In this document: in pieces, positions 5,951 to 13,073 of the stretch
Layout of the letters: each line of letters opens with the position of its first letter
Position numbering within the stretch: position 1 is the stretch's first letter
Source: Microbacteriaceae bacterium
GTDB lineage: Bacteria > Actinomycetota > Actinomycetes > Actinomycetales > Microbacteriaceae
Assembly: GCA_022701925.1 (NCBI GenBank)
Contig: JAKONM010000256.1
Span: 1 to 19,339, forward strand
DNA length: 19,339 nucleotides
Reading direction: 5' to 3'
Notes under the pieces: model-generated
The model's database searches: none
The model's input: only the letters and a program-made list of their open reading frames with translations
Told to the model about the DNA's origin: nothing
Translations under genes and position numbers: made by a program

Positions 5951-7405
5951 TCAGTGGGAGTGGGCGCGCTGCTCCACCTCGCGGCGGTCGTCGTCGCCCC
6001 ACATGGTGTGGAACGTGCCCTCCTTGTCGACGCGGAAGTAGGTGTGGGCGCCGAAGAAGTCGCGCTGCCCCTGGATCAGGGCCGCGGGCAGGCGCTCGCT
6101 GGAGAGCGAGTCGTAGTAGGCGAGGGCGGAGGAGAAGCCCGGCGCGGGCACGCCCGACAGCGCGGCGGTGGAGACCACGCGGCGCCAGGCGGCCTCGCCG
6201 TCGGCGACGATCTTCGCGAAGTACTCGTCGGCCAGCAGGGTCGGCAGCTGCGGGTTCCGCTCGTAGGCCTCGACGATGCGGTCCAGGAACTTCGCGCGGA
6301 TGATGCAGCCCGCACGCCAGATCTTGGCGACCGCGCCCTTGTCGATGTCCCAGTCGTACTCCTTCGCCCCGGCGATGATGATGTCGAAGCCCTGCGCGTA
6401 GGCGACGACCTTGGAGGCGTAGAGCGCGGCGCGCACGTCGTCCTCGAACCCGTCGGGCTTGGCGACCGGCTGCGGGCGCGGGTTGCCGAGCGCCTGCACG
6501 GCCTGGCGCTGCTCGGGCTTGGAGGACACGGCGCGGGCGAAGACGGCCTCGCCGATGCCGGAGACGGGGATGCCCAGGCCGACCGCGTTCTGCACGGTCC
6601 AGACCCCGGTGCCCTTCGAGCCGGCCTGGTCCACGACCACGTCGACGAACGGCTTGCCGCTGTCGGCGTCGGTCTGCTTCAGCACCTCGGCGGTGATCTC
6701 GATCAGGTAGGAGGACAGGTCGCCCTGGTTCCACTCGTCGAACACCTCGGCGAGGGCGGCGGGCTCGTGGCCGCCGATGCGGCGCAGCAGGTCGTAGGCC
6801 TCCGCGATCAGCTGCATGTCGGCGTACTCGATGCCGTTGTGCACCATCTTCACGAAGTGCCCGGCGCCGTCGGTGCCGATGTGGGTGACGCAGGGCTCGC
6901 CCTCGGCCTCGGCCGCGATCGACTCCAGGATCGGGCCCAGGGTCTCGTACGCCTCCGCACTGCCGCCGGGCATGATCGAGGGCCCGTTCAGCGCGCCCTC
7001 CTCGCCGCCGGAGATGCCGGTGCCGACGAAGTTCAAACCCTTCTCGCGCAGGTCCTTCTCGCGCCGGATGGTGTCGGTGAACAGCGCGTTGCCGCCGTCG
7101 ACGATGATGTCGCCCTGCTCGAACCGCTCCGCCAGCTGGTCGATCACGGCGTCGGTGCCGCGGCCCGCCTGCACCATGATGATGGCCGTCCGCGGCTTCT
7201 TCAGGCTCGCCACGAAGTCGTCGATCTCGTGGCTCGGCACGAAGTGGCCGTCGTCGCCGTGGTCGCGCATCACGTCGTCGGTCTTCTCGTTCGTGCGGTT
7301 GTAGACCGCCACGGTGTGGCCGTTCTTCGCCAGGTTGCGGGCCAGGTTCGAACCCATCACCGCCATGCCCACCACGCCGATGTCGGCGGTCGCCGCGTCC
7401 GTCAC
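5951..7405 (-). CDS. gnd: 6-phosphogluconate dehydrogenase, decarboxylating
   Basis: This 484-residue cytoplasmic enzyme oxidises and decarboxylates 6-phosphogluconate to ribulose 5-phosphate, producing NADPH in the oxidative pentose phosphate pathway. The N-terminal Rossmann fold shows IGVVGMAVMGSNLARN (9-24) and NRT at 36-38, the NADP-type signature. The substrate region GISGGEEGALNGPS and the catalytic HFVKMVHNGIEY with K186 are intact, and the C-terminal part ends with the expected FFGAHTYFR segment. The length matches the long homodimeric form (468 in E. coli). The GTG start is supported by AAGGAG at 7412-7417 on the coding strand, at good spacing. Gluconokinase, which makes its substrate, is encoded about 1.5 kb away in the divergent operon. 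Confidence 0.97.
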   Translation of the reverse strand: MTDAATADIGVVGMAVMGSNLARNLAKNGHTVAVYNRTNEKTDDVMRDHGDDGHFVPSHEIDDFVASLKKPRTAIIMVQAGRGTDAVIDQLAERFEQGDIIVDGGNALFTDTIRREKDLREKGLNFVGTGISGGEEGALNGPSIMPGGSAEAYETLGPILESIAAEAEGEPCVTHIGTDGAGHFVKMVHNGIEYADMQLIAEAYDLLRRIGGHEPAALAEVFDEWNQGDLSSYLIEITAEVLKQTDADSGKPFVDVVVDQAGSKGTGVWTVQNAVGLGIPVSGIGEAVFARAVSSKPEQRQAVQALGNPRPQPVAKPDGFEDDVRAALYASKVVAYAQGFDIIIAGAKEYDWDIDKGAVAKIWRAGCIIRAKFLDRIVEAYERNPQLPTLLADEYFAKIVADGEAAWRRVVSTAALSGVPAPGFSSALAYYDSLSSERLPAALIQGQRDFFGAHTYFRVDKEGTFHTMWGDDDRREVEQRAHSH

Positions 7406-7441
7406 AGGGGTCTCCTTCTGTCGGGGGAGTCGTCTCCGGCG

Positions 7442-7447
7442 ACCCTA
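7442..7447 (-). promoter_or_regulatory. Putative -10 element of gnd
   Basis: The minus strand reads TAGGGT from 7447 to 7442. Transcription would begin near 7434, giving a leader of about 30 nt that includes the AAGGAG ribosome binding site of gnd. No clear -35 was found. Confidence 0.5.
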
Positions 7448-7493
7448 GCCCGGGCCCTGCGGCGTCGGCTTCGAGGGGTTCAGGCGCCTGCAC

Positions 7494-7499
7494 CACACT
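7494..7499 (+). promoter_or_regulatory. Possible -10 element of the ABM-dehydrogenase operon
   Basis: CACACT is a weak -10-like hexamer about 40 nt upstream of the ATG at 7540. It would give a leader of about 35 nt containing the purine-rich GGAGGAGGGG site. The match is poor, so this is only a candidate. Confidence 0.25.
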
Positions 7500-7539
7500 C
7501 GTGACGGGCGGAAGGACCGCTCGCGGAGGAGGGGTCCCG

Positions 7540-7857
7540 ATGGCGGACGACGTGGTGGTCGTGGCGGTGACGAGGCCGGCGGAGGGCCGCGCCGAGGCGG
7601 TGCGGCAGGCGCTGCTGACGGCGGTCGCGGCGGTGCACGACGAGCCCGGCTGCGAGACCTACGCGCTGCACGAGCGCGAGGACGGCGCCCTGGTGATGAT
7701 CGAGCGGTGGACCTCCGCCGAGGCCCTCGACGTGCACGGCCGCGGCGTCGCGCTGCAGCGTCTGGGCGAGGCGCTCGAGGGCGCGCTGGCCGCGCCGATC
7801 GACGTGACGCGGATGCGGCCGCTGCCCGCCGGCGACCCCGCGAAGGGCGCGCTGTGA
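7540..7857 (+). CDS. ABM-domain (antibiotic biosynthesis monooxygenase-like) protein
   Basis: The 105-residue protein fits the dimeric alpha/beta-barrel ABM/YgiN family: an N-terminal strand (VVVVAVTRPAEGRAEAVRQAL), the EPGCETYALHE strand with the common 'PGC..Y' phrase, and ALVMIERWTSAEALDVH. Members include small quinol or polyketide monooxygenases and proteins of unknown role, so no substrate is assigned. The ATG at 7540 is preferred over GTG 7501 because GGAGGAGGGG lies just upstream and the extra N-terminus looks unstructured. Its stop overlaps the next gene's GTG (GTGA, 7854-7857), indicating translational coupling to the dehydrogenase and perhaps a shared small-acid or quinone substrate. 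Confidence 0.85.
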   Translation: MADDVVVVAVTRPAEGRAEAVRQALLTAVAAVHDEPGCETYALHEREDGALVMIERWTSAEALDVHGRGVALQRLGEALEGALAAPIDVTRMRPLPAGDPAKGAL

Positions 7858-8903
7858 CGGAGCCGCGGCTGCGCGCCGTCGCCGCGACGCCGATCCCGGA
7901 GGACCTGGCGCAGCGCGTGCGCGACCTCGAGCCCCGCATGGAGTTCGTCGTGGAGCACGACCTGCTGCCGCCGATGCGGCTGCCCGGCGACCACCCGGGC
8001 GACCCCGGCTTCCGGCGCTCGCCGGAGGACGAGCAGCGCTTCCGCGACCTGGTCGACTCCGCGCAGGTGCTCTACGGGATCCCGGGCGAGCAGCCCGACC
8101 AGCTGGCCCGCACGCTGCGCGCCAACCCGCGGCTGGAGTGGGTGCAGCTGATGCCCGCCGGCGGCGGCGCGCAGGTGAAGGGCGCGGCGCTCGACGAGGA
8201 CGAGCTGCAGCGCGTGCGCTTCACGACCACCGCCGGTGTGCACGCGGTGCCGCTGGCGGAGTGGTGCGAGTTCGGCCTGCTGGCGGGCTTCAAGTCCCTG
8301 CCCCGGCTGCTCGGCCAGCAGCGGCGCCGGGAGTGGGACCAGCGGTGGCTGATGCGGCGGCTCGAGGGCAGCCGCGTGCTGATCGTCGGGCTCGGCTCGA
8401 TCGGCCGTCTGGTCGCGCAGCGCTTGGAGCGGCAGGACGTCCACGTGGCGGGCACCAGCCGGCACGCCGATGCGGTGCCGCACGTGGCCGAGGTGATCCA
8501 CCCGCGCGACCTGGCGGCCCGGGTGGGCGAGTTCGACGGCGTCGTCGTGACGCTGCCCGGCACCGACGCGACCCGCCATCTGGTGAGCGCCGAGGTGATC
8601 GCGGCGATGCGGCCCGACGCCGTCGTCGTGAACGTCGGTCGCGGCACCGTGATCGACCAGGACGCGCTGATCGCCCGGCTGCAGCAGGGCGAGCTCTTCG
8701 CGGCGCTCGACGTCACCGACCCGGAGCCGCTGCCGGACGCCTCGCCGCTCTGGTCGCTGCCGAACGCGCTGATCAGCCCGCACACCGCGGCGCTGAGCGA
8801 CCAGGAGGACCGGTTGATCGCCGAGCTGTTCGCCCGCAACGCCACCCGGTACCTGGACGGCGAGCCCCTGATCAACCCGGTGAACACCCGCGAGTTCTAC
8901 TGA
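7854..8903 (+). CDS. D-isomer-specific 2-hydroxyacid dehydrogenase
   Basis: The 349-residue cytoplasmic oxidoreductase interconverts 2-oxo acids and D-2-hydroxy acids with NAD(P)H. The divergent N-terminal substrate domain (about 1-130) is followed by the Rossmann domain with GLGSIGR (179-185). The catalytic triad of the family is complete: R263 in VNVGRGTVID, E291 in DPEPLP and H310 in SPHTAAL. The coenzyme preference is not obvious from the segment after the second strand. The GTG start overlaps the ABM gene by 4 bp. Gluconokinase follows 74 nt later with its own promoter-like hexamer. The sugar-acid context allows a 2-keto-gluconate or glyoxylate/hydroxypyruvate reductase role, but the substrate is not determined by the sequence. 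Confidence 0.92.
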   Translation: MTEPRLRAVAATPIPEDLAQRVRDLEPRMEFVVEHDLLPPMRLPGDHPGDPGFRRSPEDEQRFRDLVDSAQVLYGIPGEQPDQLARTLRANPRLEWVQLMPAGGGAQVKGAALDEDELQRVRFTTTAGVHAVPLAEWCEFGLLAGFKSLPRLLGQQRRREWDQRWLMRRLEGSRVLIVGLGSIGRLVAQRLERQDVHVAGTSRHADAVPHVAEVIHPRDLAARVGEFDGVVVTLPGTDATRHLVSAEVIAAMRPDAVVVNVGRGTVIDQDALIARLQQGELFAALDVTDPEPLPDASPLWSLPNALISPHTAALSDQEDRLIAELFARNATRYLDGEPLINPVNTREFY

Positions 8904-8964
8904 TCGGGCTGCGGGTCGGGCCCGCGGCCGGCTCGCGGACCCGCGAACCCTCAGGGCCGCTGAC

Positions 8965-8970
8965 TAGCGT
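8965..8970 (+). promoter_or_regulatory. Putative -10 element of gluconokinase (leaderless)
   Basis: TAGCGT ends 7 nt before the ATG at 8978, the spacing expected when transcription starts at the start codon. The same hexamer precedes the 14-codon ORF at 14551. Confidence 0.55.
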
Positions 8971-8977
8971 CGGGGGG

Positions 8978-9487
8978 ATGCTGCCGCCGCTCGTGATCAT
9001 GGGGGTCTCCGGCTCCGGCAAGTCCACGGTGGCGGAGGCGCTGGCCGATCGCATCGAGGGCGGGCGCTACATCGACGGGGACGACCTGCACCCCGCCTCC
9101 AACGTCGCCAAGATGTCGGCCGGGCGGCCGCTGGACGACGTGGACCGCGCGCCCTGGCTGGACGCCGTGGGCCGGGCGATGGTCGAGGCGGTCGCGGAGG
9201 GCGTCACGCCCGTGATGGCGTGCTCGGCGCTGAAGCGGGTCTACCGGCGTCGCATCCTGGCGCAGGAGCCGCAGGCGTTCTTCGTGCTGCTCGACGTCGG
9301 CCGCGACGAGCTGGTGCGCCGCATGCACCGCCGCCGCGGCCACTTCATGCCGGTGTCGCTGCTGTCCTCGCAGCTGGCGACGCTGCAGCCGCTGACCGCG
9401 GGCGAGCCGGGCACGACCGTGCGGGTGCTGGGGCACGCGGACCAGCTGACCGAGCGGATCCTCGCCCAGGTGCTCCGGGCCCGCTGA
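8978..9487 (+). CDS. gntK: Gluconokinase
   Basis: The 169-residue P-loop kinase phosphorylates D-gluconate to 6-phosphogluconate. It shows the Walker A motif GVSGSGKST (9-17), the family-typical DGDDLHPASNVAKMSAGRPLDDVDRAPWL substrate region, CSALKRVYRR, and the lid segment with HFMPVSLLSSQLATLQPL. Length and motifs match bacterial GntK/IdnK. The ATG lacks a properly spaced ribosome binding site but follows TAGCGT by 7 nt, so a leaderless mRNA is likely. It feeds gnd encoded divergently nearby. No gluconate permease or GntR regulator is present in the window. Confidence 0.95.
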   Translation: MLPPLVIMGVSGSGKSTVAEALADRIEGGRYIDGDDLHPASNVAKMSAGRPLDDVDRAPWLDAVGRAMVEAVAEGVTPVMACSALKRVYRRRILAQEPQAFFVLLDVGRDELVRRMHRRRGHFMPVSLLSSQLATLQPLTAGEPGTTVRVLGHADQLTERILAQVLRAR

Positions 9488-9589
9488 ACCGGCGGGGGAC
9501 CCCGCGTCGGACCCTCCGGCCCGTGGCGTCACGGCCGCAGCGGCGTGTCGCGCAGGAGGTCCGGATCCGCGGCGGCACCCGGGCTCGGC

Positions 9590-9595
9590 TACACT
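9590..9595 (+). promoter_or_regulatory. Putative -10 element of ctc-pth
   Basis: TACACT is a good TAnnnT hexamer in the 244-nt gap upstream of ctc. Transcription from about 9602 gives a leader of about 130 nt, long for this window, in which most genes look leaderless or have short leaders. Confidence 0.5.
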
Positions 9596-9616
9596 CGACG
9601 GCTGGACTTCGGCGAG

Positions 9617-9639
9617 GGACCGGCGCGCGAGCGCCGTCC
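9617..9639 (+). other. GNRA-capped hairpin in the ctc leader
   Basis: GGAC and GGCGC pair with GCGCC and GTCC to give nine base pairs with one bulged C (9621), closed by a GCGA tetraloop of the GNRA type. It begins about 15 nt after the inferred transcription start of ctc. A second stem follows at 9694-9710. Confidence 0.4.
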
Positions 9640-9693
9640 GTGATCGACGCGGCGCAGCACGTGACGCCCGCTCGGCCGCCGGACCGAATCGAC

Positions 9694-9710
9694 GGGCCCA
9701 GCCGCGGCCC
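9694..9710 (+). other. Second hairpin in the ctc leader
   Basis: GGGCC (9694-9698) pairs with GGCCC (9706-9710) around a 7-nt loop, ending 10 nt before the AGGAGG ribosome binding site (9721-9726). With the hairpin at 9617-9639 it could form a leader structure, though GC-rich DNA forms such short stems easily. Confidence 0.3.
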
Positions 9711-9731
9711 CTGACGTCCCAGGAGGACCGC

Positions 9732-10349
9732 ATGGCCGACAAGATCTCCGCTGAGCCCCGCACCGACTTCGGCAAGGGCGCGGCTCGCAAGCTGCGCGCC
9801 GTCGGGCGCATCCCCGCCGTCGTGTACGGCCACGGCACCGAGCCGGTGCACATCTCCCTGCCGGCGCACGAGACGGCGCTGATCATCCGCCGCGCCAACG
9901 CCGTGCTCGACCTGGACCTGCCGTCGGGCGGCCAGCTCGCGCTGGTGAAGGACGTGCAGAAGGACCCGGTGCGTCAGATCATCGAGCACCTCGACCTGCT
10001 GATCGTCCGCCGCGGCGAGCGCGTCGAGGTCGAGGTGCCGGTCGTGCTGGAGGGCGAGTCCTTCCCCGGGACCGTGGCCGCCCTGGACTCGCAGACCCTG
10101 CTGCTGAGCGTCGAGGCCACGAACATCCCGCAGCGCCTGACGGTCGACGTCGAGGGCGCCGAGGACGGCACGCAGATCACCGCGGCCGACGTCACGCTGC
10201 CCGAGGGTGCGGAGCTGGCCGTCGAGCCCGACGTGCTGGTCGTGGGCGTCGCGAACGCGCCGGCCCCCGAGCTCGAGACCCCGGAGGACGGCGCGGAGGC
10301 CCAGGGCGACGTCGTGGAGGAGACCGAGGGCTCCGCCGACGAGTCCTGA
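9732..10349 (+). CDS. rplY: 50S ribosomal protein L25/TL5 (general stress protein CTC)
   Basis: The 205-residue protein is the long CTC/TL5 form of L25, which binds 5S rRNA in the large subunit. The N-terminal L25 domain (about 4-92) has the typical RTDFGKGAARKLRAVGRIPAVVYG opening. The C-terminal TL5 beta domain (about 98-185) carries VPVVLEGE and TNIPQRLTVDVEG, and an acidic tail follows (about 186-205). The ATG is fixed by AGGAGG at 9721-9726. The pth start codon lies 7 nt after its stop, so the two are co-transcribed and probably coupled, as in many bacteria (often also called ctc). Confidence 0.97.
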   Translation: MADKISAEPRTDFGKGAARKLRAVGRIPAVVYGHGTEPVHISLPAHETALIIRRANAVLDLDLPSGGQLALVKDVQKDPVRQIIEHLDLLIVRRGERVEVEVPVVLEGESFPGTVAALDSQTLLLSVEATNIPQRLTVDVEGAEDGTQITAADVTLPEGAELAVEPDVLVVGVANAPAPELETPEDGAEAQGDVVEETEGSADES

Positions 10350-10356
10350 TCCACTG

Positions 10357-10950
10357 ATGGCGGAGGACGCCTGGCTGGTCGTCGGGCTCGGCAACCCGGG
10401 CCCGCAGTACGCCGGCAACCGGCACAACGTGGGCCGCATGGCCGTCGACCTGCTGGCGACGCGATTCGGCGTGCGCTTCCTCCGCCACAAGACCGGTGCG
10501 GGTGTCGCCGAGGGCCGTGACCGGCCCGGCGGCACCCGCTTCGTGCTCGCCGCGCCGCAGACGTACATGAACGAGTCGGGCCGCCCGGTCGGGGCGCTCG
10601 CGAAGTTCTACTCGCTGCCGCCCGAGCGCGTCGTCGTCGTGCACGACGAGCTCGACATCCCGTTCGGCGACCTGCGGCTGAAGACCGGCGGCGGCCACGG
10701 CGGCCACAACGGCGTGCGCGACATCGCGGCCGTGCTGGGCACCCCCGACTTCCCGCGCGTGCGGGTGGGCGTGGGGCGGCCGCCCGGCCGCCAGCCCGCC
10801 GCCGACTTCGTGCTGCGCGACTTCTCGCCGGCGGAGCGCAAGGACCTGCCGCTGCTGGTCGACGACGCCGCCGACGCGGTGGTCGACCTGGCGCAGCTGG
10901 GGCTCGAGGCGGCGCAGCAGCGCTGGAACGCGCCCCGCGCCGCGCGCTGA
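10357..10950 (+). CDS. pth: Peptidyl-tRNA hydrolase
   Basis: The 197-residue enzyme releases peptides from peptidyl-tRNAs that drop off the ribosome. Family hallmarks are all present: VVGLGNPGPQYAGNRHNVG with catalytic H23, PQTYMNESG, the HDELDIPFGDLRLK segment with the conserved aspartate, and GGGHGGHNGVRDI with the tRNA-contacting asparagine. It follows rplY directly, with no separate promoter seen. In many actinobacteria mfd lies close downstream; here about 5.6 kb of other genes intervenes. Confidence 0.97.
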   Translation: MAEDAWLVVGLGNPGPQYAGNRHNVGRMAVDLLATRFGVRFLRHKTGAGVAEGRDRPGGTRFVLAAPQTYMNESGRPVGALAKFYSLPPERVVVVHDELDIPFGDLRLKTGGGHGGHNGVRDIAAVLGTPDFPRVRVGVGRPPGRQPAADFVLRDFSPAERKDLPLLVDDAADAVVDLAQLGLEAAQQRWNAPRAAR

Positions 10951-10974
10951 CCCGACCGCCGCCCGCCTCCGCCG

Positions 10975-11060
10975 GGCCCGTCAGCAGGAACGAGGACGTC
11001 CGGCAGGAACCAGGAGGCGTCCGCTCCCTGCTGCAGCGCCCCCTTCCTGCTGACGGGGCC
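10975..11060. repeat. Composite inverted/direct repeat element downstream of pth
   Basis: CCCGTCAGCAGGAA (10977-10990) has an exact inverted copy at 11044-11057, and GGCC/GGCC ends extend the pairing with one extra G on the right. The 53 bp between arms are also repetitive: the phrase GCAGGAAC-N-AGG occurs twice (from 10984 and from 11004), a GGACGTCC palindrome lies at 10994-11001, and CAGGAG can pair with CTCCCTG (11011-11030). It follows the pth stop by about 25 nt and ends about 60 nt before the next -10. It may be a complex terminator, a structured RNA or a small mobile palindromic element. Confidence 0.6.
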
Positions 11061-11119
11061 GCCACCGCTCGCGGAGACGCGCGACGGCGGGGCTCGTCGG
11101 GCGGGCCGGGACCCACCCG

Positions 11120-11125
11120 TAGGGT
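11120..11125 (+). promoter_or_regulatory. Putative -10 element of the glycosidase-like gene (leaderless)
   Basis: TAGGGT ends 8 nt before the ATG at 11134. The upstream ATG at 11128 would lie before the expected transcription start, so this element decides between the two possible starts. Confidence 0.5.
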
Positions 11126-11133
11126 CGATGCAC

Positions 11134-12018
11134 ATGACGTGGGCCCAGCGGATCGTCGAGACCCTCAGCAGCGAGCCCGGCCAGGTGGCGGTGCAGCCGC
11201 CGGGCAGCGGAGACGGGTTCTGGGCGGGCGGGCCCTCGGTCGTGCACGACGACGGCGCCTACTGGCTCGCGCACCGCCTGCGGCGGCCCGTCGACCAGGG
11301 TCGCGGCTTCGCGAACGTCGTCTCCCGCAGCGAGGACGGCGTGCGCTTCGAGCCGGTGGCCACGGTGACCGCCGAGCAGTTCGGCGCCGCGTCGCTCGAG
11401 CGCCCCGCGCTGATCCGGCGGCCCGACGGCGGCTGGCGCCTCTACGTCAGCTGCTCGACCTGGGACTCGAAGCACTGGTGGGTGGAGGCCCTGGACGCCG
11501 ACGAGGTCGCCGGCCTGCCGCGGGGCGAGCGCACCGTGGTGCTGCCCGGCGACGAGGACACCGCCTGGAAGGACGTCGTCGTGCACCGCGAGGGTGACGA
11601 GTGGTCGATGTGGGCGTGCCGGCACCCGCTGGACGGCGGCGACGACCAGGCCGACCGCATGACCTCCGCCTACTTCTCCAGCGACGACGGCCTGCACTGG
11701 TCCGAGCCGGTCACCGCGCTGGCGCCCCGGGGCGACGGGTGGGACGCGCGCGGCACCCGCATCACCAGCGTGCTGCCCGGGGAGCCGTGGACCGCGTTCT
11801 ACGACGGCCGCGCCAGCGCCGAGGAGAACTGGTACGAGCGCACCGCCGCCGCCGAGGGCGTGCAGGACGCGTTCGTGCCGGTCACCGGTCCGACGCCCCG
11901 CGGCACCCTGCGCTACCTGTCGATCGCCCGCGCCGACGGCGGGGTGCGGCTGTACTGGGAGGCGGCGCGGGAGGACGGGGCGAACGACCTGCGCACCGCC
12001 TTCGTGCCGGAGGCCTGA
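11134..12018 (+). CDS. Glycosidase-like beta-propeller protein (GH32/43/130 superfamily)
   Basis: The 294-residue protein has no signal peptide or membrane segment, so it appears cytoplasmic. It shows repeated beta-propeller blades with the pattern 'W..GP..v..dg.yyL', for example FWAGGPSVVHDDGAYWLAHR, SLERPALIRRPDGGWRLYVS, AWKDVVVHREGDEWSMWAC and WTAFYDGRASAEENWYER. These fit the five-bladed fold shared by fructosidases, arabinanases and mannoside phosphorylases. Conserved Asp/Glu in these blades could be catalytic, but I cannot assign the nucleophile or the substrate. The second ATG (11134) is chosen because it sits 8 nt after TAGGGT; ATG 11128 adds only two residues. It stands alone, convergent with the sulfotransferase gene. 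Confidence 0.7.
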   Translation: MTWAQRIVETLSSEPGQVAVQPPGSGDGFWAGGPSVVHDDGAYWLAHRLRRPVDQGRGFANVVSRSEDGVRFEPVATVTAEQFGAASLERPALIRRPDGGWRLYVSCSTWDSKHWWVEALDADEVAGLPRGERTVVLPGDEDTAWKDVVVHREGDEWSMWACRHPLDGGDDQADRMTSAYFSSDDGLHWSEPVTALAPRGDGWDARGTRITSVLPGEPWTAFYDGRASAEENWYERTAAAEGVQDAFVPVTGPTPRGTLRYLSIARADGGVRLYWEAAREDGANDLRTAFVPEA

Positions 12019-12034
12019 GCCGCACCACGCCCAG

Positions 12035-12050
12035 CGCCCCCGGCGGGGCG
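12035..12050. terminator. Bidirectional terminator hairpin
   Basis: CGCCCC and GGGGCG form a 6-bp all-GC stem around CGGC in the 36-bp gap between the convergent glycosidase-like and sulfotransferase genes. No U-run is present. The loop sequence is the same CGGC as in the 5901-5940 hairpin. Confidence 0.6.
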
Positions 12051-12054
12051 GCGG

Positions 12055-13008
12055 TCAGGGCTTCCGGATGCGGTACAGGTCGGTGCCGCCGTCGCCGAAC
12101 CAGTCGCGGTACGAGTCGCCGGTGATCTGCTCCAGCAGCGCCACGTCGTCGCGGTAGTGCTCCAGCACCTCCCGCCGCGCGGCGGGAGCCAGGCGGGGCC
12201 GGGGGCCGGAGTCGCGCTGCAGCCGCTCGAGCACGCGGCGCTCCGCCCCGCGCCACACGGTCGGCGGCACGTGCGCGCCGAGGGCCGCGCCGGCGCGGAC
12301 CACGCGGCGCAGGCGCCGGTTGCGAGGGGAATCGGCGGCCCAGCGGCCCACGTTGCTGGAGGGGATCGTCCCCACCGCGCCCTGCCGCACGCCGAGGAAC
12401 GCGCAGATGCGGTCCAGCGTGCGCTCCGGCTCGTCCAGCACGTCGCGGTAGCGCAGCACGTGCACCTGCTCGCGCGGGAACACGGAGGTCAGGTGCTGCA
12501 GCTGCTCGCCGTAGCGGCCCAGCTCGTCGTAGCGCCAGAAGGGCGCCCAGCCGGCGGCGGCCCGCGCGGGGGCGGCGCGCCAGGCGGTCAGGAAGTCGGC
12601 CTCGGGCTCCAGCCCGTCGGCCCACAGGTGCGACCAGTTGGAGTAGGCGCGCTCCACGGGGTCGCGCACCACGGCGATCATCCGCACGTCGGGCGCGGCG
12701 GCGCGGATGCGCCGGTGGGCGTCGGTGCTCCACAGGTAGAAGGGCGTGCTCTCGCCCTTCAGCCGCCCCGCCGGCGCCGCGTCGAACAGCGCCTCGTAGT
12801 CGCCGCGGCGCCAGACCCACTCCTGCGCGCTGTGGGCGTCGCCGGGGCCCCGCTGGGTGCTGCGCGGGGGCGGCGCGTCCGCCGTCAGGAAGTACTTCGG
12901 CTCCTTGGGCGTGCTGAGGAACAGGTCGGGGTGCCGGACCAGCGCCGCGTGCAGCGCGGTGGAGCCCGCCTTCGGCGCTCCGACGATCAGGAAGTCCGGC
13001 ATCCCCAC
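12055..13008 (-). CDS. PAPS-dependent sulfotransferase (heparan N-deacetylase/sulfotransferase-like)
   Basis: The 317-residue protein transfers sulfate from PAPS to an acceptor that cannot be identified from sequence, probably a carbohydrate or lipid. The 5'-phosphosulfate loop is VGAPKAGSTAL (9-19, with K13, S16, T17). The 3'-phosphate site is VVRDPVERAYSNW, with R115 and S123 at the canonical 8-residue spacing. KGESTPFYLW (84-93) holds a glutamate (E86) in the position of the catalytic base of NDST-type enzymes. No signal peptide or membrane helix is seen. The GTG at 13008 and the ATG at 13002 are both possible; neither has a strong ribosome binding site. A minus-strand -10-like TAATCT lies upstream, so it may be transcribed separately from the M23 peptidase gene on the same strand. 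Confidence 0.9.
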   Translation of the reverse strand: MGMPDFLIVGAPKAGSTALHAALVRHPDLFLSTPKEPKYFLTADAPPPRSTQRGPGDAHSAQEWVWRRGDYEALFDAAPAGRLKGESTPFYLWSTDAHRRIRAAAPDVRMIAVVRDPVERAYSNWSHLWADGLEPEADFLTAWRAAPARAAAGWAPFWRYDELGRYGEQLQHLTSVFPREQVHVLRYRDVLDEPERTLDRICAFLGVRQGAVGTIPSSNVGRWAADSPRNRRLRRVVRAGAALGAHVPPTVWRGAERRVLERLQRDSGPRPRLAPAARREVLEHYRDDVALLEQITGDSYRDWFGDGGTDLYRIRKP

Positions 13009-13041
13009 GGCGAGACCCCCAAGTCCTACTCGCTCGATGGG

Positions 13042-13047
13042 AGATTA
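13042..13047 (-). promoter_or_regulatory. Putative -10 element of the sulfotransferase gene
   Basis: The minus strand reads TAATCT from 13047 to 13042 in the 65-bp gap after the M23 peptidase gene. Transcription near 13035 would give a leader of about 27 nt. Confidence 0.45.
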
Positions 13048-13073
13048 GGCGGCGCCGAGGACGACGCGCCAGG

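Noticed and set aside
5940..7504. Long frames on both strands overlapping gnd
   Set aside because: Only the frame 5951-7405 on the minus strand carries the 6-phosphogluconate dehydrogenase motifs; the others are shadows of GC-biased codon positions.
11128..11130. First ATG of the glycosidase-like gene
   Set aside because: It is only 2 nt after the TAGGGT hexamer and so probably upstream of the transcription start; the next ATG has the spacing seen for other leaderless genes.
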